Notes: a model not told the origin generated them from the letters alone. A stretch of 37,849 nucleotides of DNA from Actinomycetota bacterium (GCA_015711955.1 JACVJK010000014.1:1-37849); one strand, 5' to 3'. Positions 8,113 to 16,921 are shown, counted from the stretch's first letter. Numbers and translations: made by a program.

Positions 8113-8304
8113 TCAAGAGGGAGCCTTGAGCAATATTCGGTGGTCGAGAAAGGAGATGGATTCCACCTCCGCGTCCAGGGTCCTCTCCTCACCGATGATG
8201 TTGGTGAGGGTGACGCTTTTGCCCTCCACCTTTACGCTCACCACGTCTTCCATGATCAACTTCTCATCGGCCCCTTCCACCAAATAAGCATGGGATTCGC
8301 ACAT
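8113..8304 (-). CDS. cooT: CooT-family nickel-binding protein
   Basis: A 63-residue protein starting M-C-E-S-H-A-Y-L, the pattern of CooT, whose Cys2 binds Ni(II). CooT works with CooC and CooJ in delivering nickel to the C-cluster of CO dehydrogenase; homologues also occur in acetogens, methanogens and hydrogenase-bearing anaerobes. The rest is a compact beta-rich fold (VVSVKVEGKSVTLTNIIGEE), of normal family length. The start is ATG 8304 with a full AGGAGGT site. It begins 6 bp after the DUF5318 stop, and its stop touches the longest possible frame of the gltA/nfnB gene, so the three are one transcription unit. No CO dehydrogenase gene lies in this window, so its client is elsewhere. Confidence 0.85.
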   Translation of the reverse strand: MCESHAYLVEGADEKLIMEDVVSVKVEGKSVTLTNIIGEERTLDAEVESISFLDHRILLKAPS

Positions 8305-8310
8305 CTCGGG

Positions 8311-8709
8311 TTAACCTCCTTTTCCCGTTGCCTCGTCCTCTCCCCCTCTGTTCGCGAAATGGATGCTCCGGATGAGGTAGTTCCACTGACAGCCGATGCA
8401 TACTTCCACCACGTGACAGGTGAAACGGGAATACTTGCTCCGGAGGCTGTGAAATATCACGTGGGTGGGAAACACCCTCCCATTGTCCTGCTCCAACTCG
8501 TCGCCGAAGACGAAGTAGAGTAGGCGCAGGTTCTCCTGGCGACAGATGGGGCATAAGGTCCTGGTGCACTCGCCCACGTTGCGGGCGATGCGGCTGATCT
8601 CCGGGTGGGCGTCGCAGACGTCCCACCGGGAGACCCGTCCCACATAGTAGTCCCTTATAAGAGCCCTGCGCATCAGGGAATAATCCACGCTGGTAGCAGT
8701 GCTTTTCAT
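8311..8709 (-). CDS. DUF5318-like actinobacterial zinc-ribbon protein
   Basis: A protein of 132 residues matching the order of blocks I know for DUF5318: VDYSLMRRALI, then DVCDAHPEISRIARNVGE, then CPICR (C53/C56), then VFGDELEQDNGRV, and CHVVEVCIGCQWNYLIRS (C104/C107). The two CxxC pairs should bind one zinc. The family is found in Actinobacteria with unknown function. The frame is open to 8778, but ATG 8709 is preceded by GGAGG at 8 nt, matches the family start, and a TATAAT box at 8735-8740 would place the transcript start between them. It directly precedes cooT, an uncommon neighbour worth noting. Confidence 0.8.
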   Translation of the reverse strand: MKSTATSVDYSLMRRALIRDYYVGRVSRWDVCDAHPEISRIARNVGECTRTLCPICRQENLRLLYFVFGDELEQDNGRVFPTHVIFHSLRSKYSRFTCHVVEVCIGCQWNYLIRSIHFANRGGEDEATGKGG

Positions 8710-8734
8710 CTTCTTCCCCTCCGGATCACCATCC

Positions 8735-8740
8735 ATTATA
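8735..8740 (-). promoter_or_regulatory. -10 box of the DUF5318-cooT-gltA operon
   Basis: The minus strand reads GGTATATAATGG, a perfect TATAAT about 26 bp upstream of the chosen ATG. It overlaps an alternative ATG with its own GGAGG, so either this is the promoter or translation starts at 8736. Confidence 0.4.
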
Positions 8741-9112
8741 TACCTCCCGACCGCGAGGGGATTCCGGGATGCCGTCAACTTATGGCCAAAGCGAGAGAGG
8801 TGCTGGTCGCAGAAAACGAGCCTCTTGGATCCGTGCTTACCGTTTACTCGTGATGACCTCCAAGCCCTTTTGGAATCAGGGGGCTTTGCCTTCCTGCGAA
8901 CGCCCCTCCGATCGACCTTTTCAAGAGAAGCGGATTCGTGTCGCGGAGGTCACTCTGGAAGAGACGGTGAGGTTTGGGCGGGATTTCAGGGGCGAGCCGC
9001 CGTGGGTGAGCTCCTAAGTCGCCACAGGCAGATGTGGGCCTATTCCCTCATCTCACGATCCGCCTAGAGCCAGCCTTGTTTCCGGAACGGCTCAAGGCCA
9101 GGCCCCATCCCC
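8741..9112. other. Intergenic, no gene seen
   Basis: About 370 bp between the DUF5318 operon promoter and the end of the histidine phosphatase gene. Short frames on both strands have no Shine-Dalgarno site or recognisable domain, and no terminator hairpin with a T-run was found. Confidence 0.5.
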
Positions 9113-9742
9113 TCAAGTCCTCTGGGGAAGACTCCCTAAACCCTCCAAATGGGATACGTCGTTCATCCTGACCAGGACCCACCCCCTGGTATCCTCCCAT
9201 CGGATGGTGTTGATGGCTCCGTTGTCCTGTTCCAACTTCCAGAAGCCCGAGGTGTCGAGTCCCAAGATGATGCAGAGCAGTAAGCGGTTCACCACTTTAT
9301 GGCCCACAAGCAGCACCCTCCCCCGGTGCTTGGACTTGAGTTCGTCCAATCCCCTTTCCAGCCTAACCCTCACCTCCGTCAAAGACTCCCCTCCCGGGAA
9401 GATCACTTTTCCCGGATCCTCCACCCAAAGACGAAATTCCTCCGGCCACGCTTCCCTTATCTCTTCCACTCCCTTTCCACTCCACAGCCCGTAATCCACG
9501 TCGATGAACTCGTCCAATGTGGTAACCTTGCCCCTATGGGGGGCTGCGATGTGTTGAGCGGTTTCCACCGCTCTAAGCAAGGGACTGGAATAAAACCCCT
9601 CGAAGGACAACCCGGACAAGCGCCTGCCCGCCGCCTCCGCCTGAAGCCTGCCCCTCTCGTTCAACGGGAGGTCGACGCGACCCCGAAACAGGTCTGCCCT
9701 GTTGTACTCCGTCTCACCGTGCCTTACCAGTATCAGCTCCAT
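9113..9742 (-). CDS. Histidine phosphatase (phosphoglycerate mutase-like) family protein
   Basis: A cytoplasmic phosphatase of 209 residues. The catalytic motif is LVRHGETEYN (R7-H8-G9; H8 is phosphorylated), with R57 in SSPLLRAVETA, an acidic residue near 78-81, and the second histidine H148 in LLVGHKVVNRLL. The length and motifs fit cofactor-independent family members such as alpha-ribazole phosphatase (CobC) or broad-specificity phosphatases. No cobalamin genes are nearby, so the substrate is open. The start is ATG 9742 with GGAGG 5 nt upstream. That site lies at the end of a 61-codon frame that stops exactly at 9743, so translation coupling is possible. Confidence 0.9.
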   Translation of the reverse strand: MELILVRHGETEYNRADLFRGRVDLPLNERGRLQAEAAGRRLSGLSFEGFYSSPLLRAVETAQHIAAPHRGKVTTLDEFIDVDYGLWSGKGVEEIREAWPEEFRLWVEDPGKVIFPGGESLTEVRVRLERGLDELKSKHRGRVLLVGHKVVNRLLLCIILGLDTSGFWKLEQDNGAINTIRWEDTRGWVLVRMNDVSHLEGLGSLPQRT

Positions 9743-9928
9743 CTACTCCTCCGAACTCTCCTCGAACTCGACTATAATGCCGCCTTTTGTCACCTCCACC
9801 GGTAGATCGAGCTCCGTACGCTCCTCCAAAATAACATCGAGTTCGACCGCTCCCAGATGACCTTGGAAAGAACTCAGCGAAGAGGATTCGGGAGTATCCA
9901 TAAGATACATTCGCCGAAGGAGAGACAC
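9743..9928 (-). CDS. Possible small acidic protein abutting the histidine phosphatase
   Basis: A 61-codon frame starting with GTG and ending directly before the phosphatase ATG. The C-terminal half is regular and acidic (LDLPVEVTKGGIIVEFEES), which looks like a small beta-rich protein rather than noise. However, no good Shine-Dalgarno site precedes the GTG, and an internal ATG start is equally possible. Similarity to any family is not recognised. It could instead be just the leader of the phosphatase gene. Confidence 0.3.
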   Translation of the reverse strand: MSLLRRMYLMDTPESSSLSSFQGHLGAVELDVILEERTELDLPVEVTKGGIIVEFEESSEE

Positions 9929-10232
9929 AAGCTAAACCCACCGTCTCCTCGAGTCTCGCTGAGGAAAGCCCAACGTCTCGGCATAAGGACATGGCCAACC
10001 AGAAACCGGGCGGGTCCCGTCCCGCTTGAGGAAGATCCAAGAAAACCAGAAAGAACGAACTGTTTCTGACCTGTTATCGCCCTCGCCATGACCGGCAGGA
10101 TTTGGGTCGATCGGCTTTTTGAAAGACCCGTCCGGATAGAAAGGGCACAGATTCGGAGAACAGAGGTCGCACGAATCGAGCAGTCGGGGAACAGAAGAGG
10201 TCAATTCCAAATAGCCTTGGTGGGGGACAGCA
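9929..10232. other. Intergenic, no gene seen
   Basis: About 300 bp following the RsbRD-like gene on the minus strand. Overlapping short frames exist but give low-complexity products without ribosome binding sites. Confidence 0.4.
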
Positions 10233-10688
10233 TCAGGCGCCTGCCTTTTGGTCTGCCTCCAAGGCCTCCATGTAACCCACGATGGTGTAATAGACCGCCC
10301 GGTCGAAGTAGAGAACCACTTGGTTGTTGAGCTCCAACGCCTGGTAGAGCTCCAAATTGGTGGTGGTAAGCCCCTCGGAGAGCACTTCCAGCCACAAGTA
10401 CCTCTTGAGGAGGATAAGCGCCATGACCACCTCTTCCAGGCGGAAACCCTCGTGATACCTTCGCTGGCCCAAGTTCATGTAGAAGTGGCGTATCTCCTCC
10501 TTCTTGGTCTCGGGGCTCAGCCAGTAGCCGAGGCGCTCGTAGACGGCCATGGCCCTCTCGAAGAGTTCCTCCTCGGGGAAATGGTGATAGGTAGGAGTGT
10601 ACTTAGATTGTCGAACCTCTTTGAGCCAGAGCTTGGCCACCTTGTCCGCCCTGGTCTCGATCATCTTTATGAATCTTCTGGTAAGCAC
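10233..10688 (-). CDS. RsbRD N-terminal domain-like protein (stressosome/sensor-type helical domain)
   Basis: An all-helical protein of about 151 residues. The pattern FIKMIETRADKVAKLWLKEV, then HFPEEELFERAMAVYERLGYWL, then FYMNLGQRRYHEGFRLEEV and MALILLKRYLW is that of the RsbRD_N domain, found at the N-terminus of RsbR-like stressosome proteins and some sensor kinases. Here it stands alone, without STAS or kinase domain. The start is GTG 10688, with GGGAGG 6 nt upstream; the longer frame from TTG 10733 lacks such a site. A good promoter lies at 10744-10771. A role as a small sensor or adaptor in stress signalling is inferred from the domain only. Confidence 0.75.
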   Translation of the reverse strand: MLTRRFIKMIETRADKVAKLWLKEVRQSKYTPTYHHFPEEELFERAMAVYERLGYWLSPETKKEEIRHFYMNLGQRRYHEGFRLEEVVMALILLKRYLWLEVLSEGLTTTNLELYQALELNNQVVLYFDRAVYYTIVGYMEALEADQKAGA

Positions 10689-10743
10689 TCTGTTCCTCCC
10701 GGTGGGTAACAATCCATTATCCGCCTGGAGCAAGACCGAAGTT

Positions 10744-10771
10744 ATTATACCTTTAACTGCTCCCTTTTCAA
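10744..10771 (-). promoter_or_regulatory. Sigma-70-type promoter of the RsbRD-like gene
   Basis: On the minus strand a TTGAAA (10766-10771), 16 bp spacer and TATAAT (10744-10749) make one of the best promoters in the window. The implied 5' leader is about 50 nt. Confidence 0.6.
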
Positions 10772-10985
10772 ATTTGGTGAACGATTTGGAGGTCTAACCA
10801 GTGCGACTTGGAGGAGAGCGAACCGCTCCCTTCCCCCTTTCCGGGCCGCGCCTTTCGTGAAGGCCTTTGGTTCTAACGATCACCTTCCCCAGTATCGCTT
10901 CGCTCCTTGACCCCTTTATACCTTAGCTCCCGCCTCAATAACTAACCTGACCTGCAAGCCATTTCGCTTCTTTCCCTCATGAGGA

Positions 10986-11942
10986 TCACGACGGAGGGGT
11001 TGCACATTCGGAAGGATCCCCCCTCAGCTTGGAAAGCCCGTGAGGCAGGGCTGGGAGTATCACCCCCAGGTTCTCTCGAGCCCCAGTGGGGCTTCCCGGC
11101 AGGTTTACGATGAGGGTGTTGCCCCTTATCCCGCAGATGGCCCGGGAAAGCATGGCGTGAGGGGTCTTTTTCAGGGAAAATGCGCGCATGGCCTCCGCCA
11201 TGCCCGGCACCTGCTTTTGGATGACCTTCAAGGTGGCCTCGGGGGTGATGTCTCGAGGGCTCATGCCCGTCCCCCCGGTGGTCAGGACGAGGTCCACTTT
11301 CAATTCATCGACAAAGCGCAGGAGGGCCTCGGTCACGGCCTCCAGGTCATCCGGGACCACCTCCCTTTCCGCCACTATGAAACCGCTGGATTCCAGCACC
11401 TCCTCTAAGACCTTTCCCGAAAGATCCTCCCTCTCCCCACGACTACTTCTGTCGCTCACGGTCAATATGGCGGCTAAGAAGAAGTCGGACTCCCGTCTGT
11501 CCAACGGCTGGATGACGTCTCCGGGGAAAACCTCCCCCCCTCGCAATACCCGGGCGAAGACGCCTTCTCGGGGCATTACGCAGTCACCTGCCGCGTAATA
11601 TATGGCGCAGCGATCCACGCACTCCTTGCCCACTTGAGAGACCTGGAGTATAACCTGGCTGCCCACCCTCAACAGATCCCCTACCCGCAGCGACGAGAGG
11701 TCCAAACCCTCGGTGAGGATATTCTCGCCAAAATCGCCCGGCTTCAGGTCGTCGAGCCCTTTTTTCCTCATCTCATCCACGCTCTCCTCAGCCAGGAGGC
11801 TGACCTGGCGGTGGGCGAAACCGGCGTGGGCGTCTCCCTCAATCCCCCACCTTGGCAAAAGGCGAGCCGATGGCACCTCCCTCTTCTGCTCGTGCTTGCG
11901 GTCGCTCACGCAAACCGCCTTCACCCTGCCCGCCGGAGGCAT
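10986..11942 (-). CDS. MOSC domain-MogA/MoaB fusion (molybdenum cofactor sulfurase-type/molybdopterin adenylyltransferase)
   Basis: A protein of 318 residues made of two domains. Residues about 1-150 form a MOSC domain (GIEGDAHAGFAHRQVSLL, the PGDFGENIL block, VGKECVDRCAIY), thought to carry or bind sulfur/Moco. Residues about 155-318 form a MogA/MoaB domain with TTGGTGMSPRDITPEAT and the C-terminal VNLPGSPTGARENL, which adenylates molybdopterin before metal insertion. MOSC-MogA fusions are known in anaerobic bacteria. The start is ATG 11942, 9 nt after GGAGG; a TTG at 11948 overlaps the moaC stop but lies only 3 nt from the Shine-Dalgarno. Third gene of the moaA-moaC operon. Confidence 0.9.
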   Translation of the reverse strand: MPPAGRVKAVCVSDRKHEQKREVPSARLLPRWGIEGDAHAGFAHRQVSLLAEESVDEMRKKGLDDLKPGDFGENILTEGLDLSSLRVGDLLRVGSQVILQVSQVGKECVDRCAIYYAAGDCVMPREGVFARVLRGGEVFPGDVIQPLDRRESDFFLAAILTVSDRSSRGEREDLSGKVLEEVLESSGFIVAEREVVPDDLEAVTEALLRFVDELKVDLVLTTGGTGMSPRDITPEATLKVIQKQVPGMAEAMRAFSLKKTPHAMLSRAICGIRGNTLIVNLPGSPTGARENLGVILPALPHGLSKLRGDPSECATPPS

Positions 11943-11944
11943 CC

Positions 11945-12520
11945 TCAACTCCCTCCTTCTGGGGTTTTAATGGACTCGGAACCCTTCGGCGCGAGGTAAC
12001 CGCCATCCAATGGTCGCGCGGGAGTCTCTTCCCTCACGAAGTGGCCGGATCTGCCCCCACTCTTTTCCAGAAGGGAGACCTCGGTTATGCGCATGGCGCG
12101 ATCCACCGACTTGCCCATGTCGTACACGGTCAGGGCGGCAATGGCCGCTCCTACCAAGGCCTCCATCTCCACTCCCGTGCGATCGGCGGTACGAACGGTC
12201 ACGGTTATGATGATGGAGGGGTTTTCGGGATCCGCCTCCACTTCCACCTCCAACCCCGTCAGGGGGATAGGATGACACAAGGGAATAAGTTCCGGGGCCT
12301 TCTTGGCCCCCATGATACCCGCGATCCTGGCCACCGAAAACACGTCTCCCTTCTCGAGACCTGCCCCGAGCATCAGCTCCAAGGTCTCGCGGTTCATGGT
12401 CACCACCGCCCTGGCCCTGGCCATCCTGGCGCTGATCTCCTTTTCGGTGACGTCCACCATTCTCACCTCGCCACCGGCAGTCAGGTGGGTGAGTCGGGGT
12501 TCCCCGTTCTGTGGGTCCAT
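11945..12520 (-). CDS. moaC: Cyclic pyranopterin monophosphate synthase MoaC
   Basis: Second enzyme of molybdenum cofactor synthesis; it converts the MoaA product to cPMP. The 191-residue protein has all family blocks: LTHL then EVRMVDVTEKE, the GDVFSVARIAGIMGAKK block leading to ELIPLCHPIPLT, and TGVEMEALVGAAIAALTVYD leading to DMGKSVDRAM (catalytic Lys and Asp region). KSGGRSGHF follows. The C-terminus is about 25 residues longer than usual. The frame is open to 12574, but ATG 12520 follows GGAGG at 7 nt and starts where the family starts. The stop is 2 bp from the MOSC-MogA ATG. Confidence 0.95.
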   Translation of the reverse strand: MDPQNGEPRLTHLTAGGEVRMVDVTEKEISARMARARAVVTMNRETLELMLGAGLEKGDVFSVARIAGIMGAKKAPELIPLCHPIPLTGLEVEVEADPENPSIIITVTVRTADRTGVEMEALVGAAIAALTVYDMGKSVDRAMRITEVSLLEKSGGRSGHFVREETPARPLDGGYLAPKGSESIKTPEGGS

Positions 12521-12670
12521 GACGTCTCCTCCGAAGCCCCTTTCCTTCGAAGCCCTTTCCCCATCGGGCCTCACTGCGATCTATGGGAGATAGCCGTCGC
12601 ATCTCCCCCCACTGGGCCCTAACGAGGACTTCAGGCGCCGCAAGCCATTCTTCGTGGTAAAGTGCGGGAC

Positions 12671-13633
12671 CTACCCACCTACCTGATACATGGCCCTCCG
12701 GGGGCTTGCCTCCTGGTCCCGCCCTCTCTTTTTTGCCTTAAGACAGGACCTTATGGATCCAAGTATATCCTCGTCACTGGCTCCGGAACGCAGAAGGGAT
12801 TTCACATCCACTTCCCCGGGGGAGAAAAGGCAGGCCTTTAGTTTTCCGTCGGCCGTGATGCGCAACCGGTTGCATTCACCACAGATGTGGGAGCTCATGG
12901 GAGATATGAACCCCAAGGTTCCCCGGGAACCAGGAAGGCGGAAATAGATGGCGGGCCCGGCACCAGCTGGAGGGGGTGCCTCCTTCAAAGGTCCCAGGGC
13001 CTCCAGCCTCCTTCTTACCCTATCGGAAGGGACGTAAAGTTGGGGGTCGCAAGCCCCGCAGGGGCTCATGTACTCGATGAACCTCACGTGGACGGGAAGG
13101 CGGCAGACCAGCTCTACGAAGCCCTCCACCTCCTCGTTTACGTGCTTCAAAGTGACCACGTTCACCTTCACCGGCTCGAGCCCTTCATCCAGCGCCGCCT
13201 CCAGTCCCTCCAGGGCTGCCTTGAGTTCTCCCCCCCTGGTGATGGATCGGTACTTGTCGGGGTCCAACGAATCCACGCTTATGTTCACCCTCTTGAGTCC
13301 CGCCCTGCGCAAATCGGCGGCATATTGCGCCAGGAGGGTGCCATTGGTGGTAAGGGACAGGTCCAGGTGAGGGTATCTTCCGGCTATCTCTTCCACCAGG
13401 TAGACAAACCCCTTCCTCAATAGTGGCTCCCCTCCCGTGAGGCGTACCTTGCTTATACCCGCCCGAGCTGCCACGCCCACGAAACGCAATATCTCCTCAT
13501 AGGAGAGGATCTCCTGGTGAGGCAACCTGGGCGCGCCATCCGAAGGCATGCAGTAGATGCAGCGCAGATTGCAACGGTCGGTGACGGAGACCCTCACGTA
13601 ATCCACCCGGCGGGAATGACGGTCTCGAAGCAA
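12671..13633 (-). CDS. moaA: GTP 3',8-cyclase MoaA (radical SAM)
   Basis: First step of molybdenum cofactor synthesis. A protein of 320 residues with the radical SAM motif C21-x3-C25-x2-C28 (DRCNLRCIYCMP), the SAM-binding GGEP (67-70), and a C-terminal second [4Fe-4S] site with C251, C254 and C268. The chain ends in Gly-Gly, which MoaA needs for activity. The start is TTG 13633, with TGGAGG 5 nt upstream. First gene of the moaA-moaC-MOSC/mogA operon; 150 bp separate it from moaC. MoaD, MoaE and MoeA are not in the window. Confidence 0.95.
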   Translation of the reverse strand: MLRDRHSRRVDYVRVSVTDRCNLRCIYCMPSDGAPRLPHQEILSYEEILRFVGVAARAGISKVRLTGGEPLLRKGFVYLVEEIAGRYPHLDLSLTTNGTLLAQYAADLRRAGLKRVNISVDSLDPDKYRSITRGGELKAALEGLEAALDEGLEPVKVNVVTLKHVNEEVEGFVELVCRLPVHVRFIEYMSPCGACDPQLYVPSDRVRRRLEALGPLKEAPPPAGAGPAIYFRLPGSRGTLGFISPMSSHICGECNRLRITADGKLKACLFSPGEVDVKSLLRSGASDEDILGSIRSCLKAKKRGRDQEASPRRAMYQVGG

Positions 13634-13664
13634 CGACGCCTCCAGTTGGTCTAACCTTTTAACT

Positions 13665-13670
13665 TTTATA
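13665..13670 (-). promoter_or_regulatory. Possible -10 box of the moa operon
   Basis: The minus strand reads GATTATAAAAG, with TATAAA 32 bp before the moaA start. The -35 is poor. No Moco riboswitch-like structure was recognised here. Confidence 0.35.
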
Positions 13671-14002
13671 ATCTATTGATGGTCTTTCTGCACGGTCCTC
13701 TGTCGGTAGAATTTTGCGTGCCCAAGACCTTCGAGCACAGTTCAAGTCTATCCAAAAGAAAGGCTCAGGGCCATGAGGGCTTTGAGGGCCATCGTCATGG
13801 CAATGCCGGCTATTAATTGGGGCCAAGACGGACGTGCGCATCAATGGTCCCTGAACACGGCTTGAAACCGACCATGCCCATGTCAAAGTCGAACGGGCGC
13901 TCAACCGCATGTCTTGAAAACTGAAACCACGTCATCGGCCATGAAAGGTACCGCTGGGTTAAAGTACACTTTTGGAACCGATCATAGGTACCGATAAATT
14001 CA
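13671..14002. other. Divergent intergenic region between moaA and the sensor kinase
   Basis: About 330 bp with no convincing gene. It holds a near-palindrome AAAGTACACTTT at 13961-13972 and two GGTACCG copies flanking it, 30-40 bp before the kinase start; these may be operator or promoter parts. Confidence 0.4.
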
Positions 14003-16912
14003 ATGGATGAGGTGGAGAGCCCGGTTAAAGCCATGGGGGGAAACACGAAGGCCAAGAATGAGATCTCGCTGGGCGGGCAAGGATTGGGCCTTAAACCGAG
14101 GGTGATGATGGCCCTCATCATAGCCTTGACGCCCTTCTTCCTGCTCCTCGAGCTATACCTGCTGGAGAGGAAGGCTGAGGCTGAGGACGCAGCCCGCCAA
14201 TCGGCCAAAAGTATTCTCTCGATCATCGTCGAGCGCTATCGGGACCAGCTAGAACTGGCAGGGGAAACGCTTTTCCTCATCTCCCGCGCCGAGGAGGTCA
14301 AGACCGGACGTTGGAATCGGGTGCGAGCGCTGTTAAAGGAGATCCATCTGGATCGGCCCCAGTTCGACGACCTGGGGGTGCTGGACCCCAAGGGCAACCT
14401 TTTGGTGAGCGCTGTCCCTCCCCCTAGTCCCCTTAACGTGGCGGACAGGGAGTACTTCAAGAGGGCTTTGTCCACCCGTCGGCTAGTGGTGAGCGGTTTT
14501 CTCGAGAGCAGGCTCACCGGCAACCGTATAATCATGTTCGCCTTGCCGGTAACGGACGAATTTGGCGCCGTGAAGATGGTCCTCGTGGCTCCCCTGAACT
14601 TGGACTTCTTGAACCGTATGTTTTCCGAGTTGGACCTACCTCGAGGCTGCGAGGTCATGGTGACCGATGCGGATGGGGTGGTATTGATCCACCAAACTTC
14701 GGGAAAGGACGTAGTCGGGAGGGAGGTAAAGGACGAGGAGTTGAAAAACCACCTAAAGAAGTCCAAGGCAGGCAGCGAACTGAGGACTTCCGGCGGAAAA
14801 ATCTACTTTCTGGCCCAATTGGAATACCCCAACGTTGGAGCCAATGTGTTTCATCTCGTACTCGGATACCGTGAGGAGGACATATTCGGGCCCGCCCGGT
14901 CCGACTTCATCCGCAACCTGATCGTGCTCTCCCTGGTCACCTTGACGGTTTTCCTGTTCGCCATAATCTATCTGGACCGCACGGTGTTGAGGCCTTTGAA
15001 GAGGCTGGTGGAAGTGGTGGAGCGCACCGGAGAAGAGCTGCCGGAAAGAGAACAAGTCAGGGAGTTGGTGAGCGGGGGATTCGGGGAGATAAAGACGCTC
15101 GGCAAGTCCTTCATGGAAATGCTGGAGAGGATCAGTGCCCGCGAGGTAGAAAGGGACCGGGCCCTAGAGAGGGCCGAAAGGCTGGGTAGGTTCTACGCCA
15201 TGCTCTCCTCCACCAACAGGGCCATAGTCCACTCCCGGGACGAGTCCGAGCTTCTGCTGCTCATCTGTAAAACCGTGGTGGAGGAGGGGGGTTTCCTTTT
15301 GGCCTGGGTGGGCCGCCTGGAGGAGAGGGAGGGACGGGTGGAGGTGTTGGCAGGACACGGTGCTATAGGGTATCTAAGCTCCCTCAACATAAAGGTCTGG
15401 GAGGGCGAGGAGTCAAGAGGACCCACCGGCACCGCCCTGCGGGAGGGAAGGCCTGTGGTCTGCCACGACATTGCCACCGACCCGCTGATGGCCCCTTGGC
15501 GGGAGAGGGCCCTGGCTTTCGGTTTCCGGTCTTCCTGCGCACTTCCCCTAAGGAGGAAGGGCAGGGTTTGGGGTACCCTGAACGTTTACTCCGCCCAGCC
15601 GGGATATTTCAACGAGGAGGAGATCGCCATCCTCGAGGAGATGGCGGAGGACCTTTCCTATGCCCTGGGAGCCCTCGACGAGGAGGAGGCGAGGAAAAGG
15701 GGGGAGGAGAACCTTCGCTTGATGGTGCAGACGTTACTTAACCTGGGACCAGAGCCAACGAGTAACGTGGAGATGATACTCGACCTCTCCCTCAAAGTCA
15801 TAGATGCTTCCTTGGCAAAATACCTGCGAAGAAAGAACGACCGTTATTCTCTGGTGGCGGTTTCCTCCGTCATGGATGGCTACTCTCCCACTGACCAAGT
15901 CATGGACGCTTCCCTCGTGGAATCGAGGTTGCTTTGGCATAACGGGATGGTTTCCGAATCCTTGGGAAAGGAAGAGCTCATGGCCCAGGACCCGGACATA
16001 GAGAGGTGGGGCCTAAAGTCCCTTCTAGGTTTCCCCGTCTTCATCCGAGGGGACATTCAAGGGGTTCTCTGTCTTTACCGCAAAGAGGAGAGGGAATTCA
16101 GCCGGGACGAAGTTGATCTGGCGGGCATGCTGGCCAAGACCATCTCGGTGGAAGAGGAAAGGTGGGAACACGAGGAATCTATCAGGGACTTCCTGGAGAT
16201 CGCCAGCCACGAGCTACGACATCCCATCACCGTGCTAAAAGGCTATTCCCTCACCCTTCTTAAACACGGGGATCGCCTGGCGAAAGAGGAGATCGAGGAG
16301 ATCTTCCGGGAGATAAGCAGCAGCGCAGATCGCATGGATGTCCAGCTCAGGGACCTCCTGGACTTGGGACGGGTGGAACGTTTGGGCGTCAACCCTGCAC
16401 GGGAGAAAGTCAGGGTGGAGGAACTGGTGAGAGGGGCTGTGGAGGAGACCTCGGAACGCCATCGCGGCAGAGAGTTCCGCTTTCAGATGGAGTCGGAGGA
16501 GCTTACGGGTTGGTTGGACCCCCGCATGACCAAACAGATCCTGATCTTTCTCTTGGACAACGCTTGCAAGTTCTCCCCGCCGGAAACCCCGGTGGAAGTT
16601 TCCGTGGCTTACCGAGAGGGAGAATTACAGTTCTCGGTCCTGGACCGGGGCAGAGGCATCCCCGAATGGGACCGAGAGAGGATATTTGAAAGGTTCTACC
16701 AGGTAGAGGAGGTAATCCACCATTCTACCCCCGGCCTGGGCCTGGGACTTTACCTGGCCAAGAGGCTTGTGGAGGCCCAAGGCGGGAGGATCTGGTGCCT
16801 TCCCCGGGAAGGAGGCGGCTCCGTGTTCACCTTCGCCTTACCCCAAGAGGCGGCCGCAAAAGGGATGGAACAGCAAAAAACGGTACCCCTACGAGATCAA
16901 GAGACACCTTGA
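14003..16912 (+). CDS. Sensor histidine kinase: Cache-HAMP-GAF-GAF-HisKA-HATPase
   Basis: A membrane sensor kinase of up to 969 residues. Two membrane spans (about 34-54 and 303-324) enclose an extracytoplasmic double-Cache-type domain with FDDLGVLDPKGNLL and ITGNR-like LTGNRIIMFALPV. Then come HAMP (325-377), a clear GAF domain (404-556), a second GAF-like domain (575-720), HisKA with phospho-acceptor H736 (IASHELRHPITVL), and the HATPase with N-box LLDNACKFSPP (N853), DRGRGIP and GLGLGLYLAK. The autokinase parts look intact. The start is uncertain: ATG 14003 has no clear Shine-Dalgarno, and ATG 14033 would also keep the first span. No response regulator gene is adjacent, so it is an orphan. 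The Cache fold suggests sensing of a small molecule outside the cell. Confidence 0.92.
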   Translation: MDEVESPVKAMGGNTKAKNEISLGGQGLGLKPRVMMALIIALTPFFLLLELYLLERKAEAEDAARQSAKSILSIIVERYRDQLELAGETLFLISRAEEVKTGRWNRVRALLKEIHLDRPQFDDLGVLDPKGNLLVSAVPPPSPLNVADREYFKRALSTRRLVVSGFLESRLTGNRIIMFALPVTDEFGAVKMVLVAPLNLDFLNRMFSELDLPRGCEVMVTDADGVVLIHQTSGKDVVGREVKDEELKNHLKKSKAGSELRTSGGKIYFLAQLEYPNVGANVFHLVLGYREEDIFGPARSDFIRNLIVLSLVTLTVFLFAIIYLDRTVLRPLKRLVEVVERTGEELPEREQVRELVSGGFGEIKTLGKSFMEMLERISAREVERDRALERAERLGRFYAMLSSTNRAIVHSRDESELLLLICKTVVEEGGFLLAWVGRLEEREGRVEVLAGHGAIGYLSSLNIKVWEGEESRGPTGTALREGRPVVCHDIATDPLMAPWRERALAFGFRSSCALPLRRKGRVWGTLNVYSAQPGYFNEEEIAILEEMAEDLSYALGALDEEEARKRGEENLRLMVQTLLNLGPEPTSNVEMILDLSLKVIDASLAKYLRRKNDRYSLVAVSSVMDGYSPTDQVMDASLVESRLLWHNGMVSESLGKEELMAQDPDIERWGLKSLLGFPVFIRGDIQGVLCLYRKEEREFSRDEVDLAGMLAKTISVEEERWEHEESIRDFLEIASHELRHPITVLKGYSLTLLKHGDRLAKEEIEEIFREISSSADRMDVQLRDLLDLGRVERLGVNPAREKVRVEELVRGAVEETSERHRGREFRFQMESEELTGWLDPRMTKQILIFLLDNACKFSPPETPVEVSVAYREGELQFSVLDRGRGIPEWDRERIFERFYQVEEVIHHSTPGLGLGLYLAKRLVEAQGGRIWCLPREGGGSVFTFALPQEAAAKGMEQQKTVPLRDQETP

Positions 16913-16921
16913 ACGGAGTGC

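Noticed and set aside
13813-14226. 137-codon minus-strand ORF at the start of the sensor kinase
   Set aside because: Antisense to the kinase N-terminus, with no ribosome binding site or domain.
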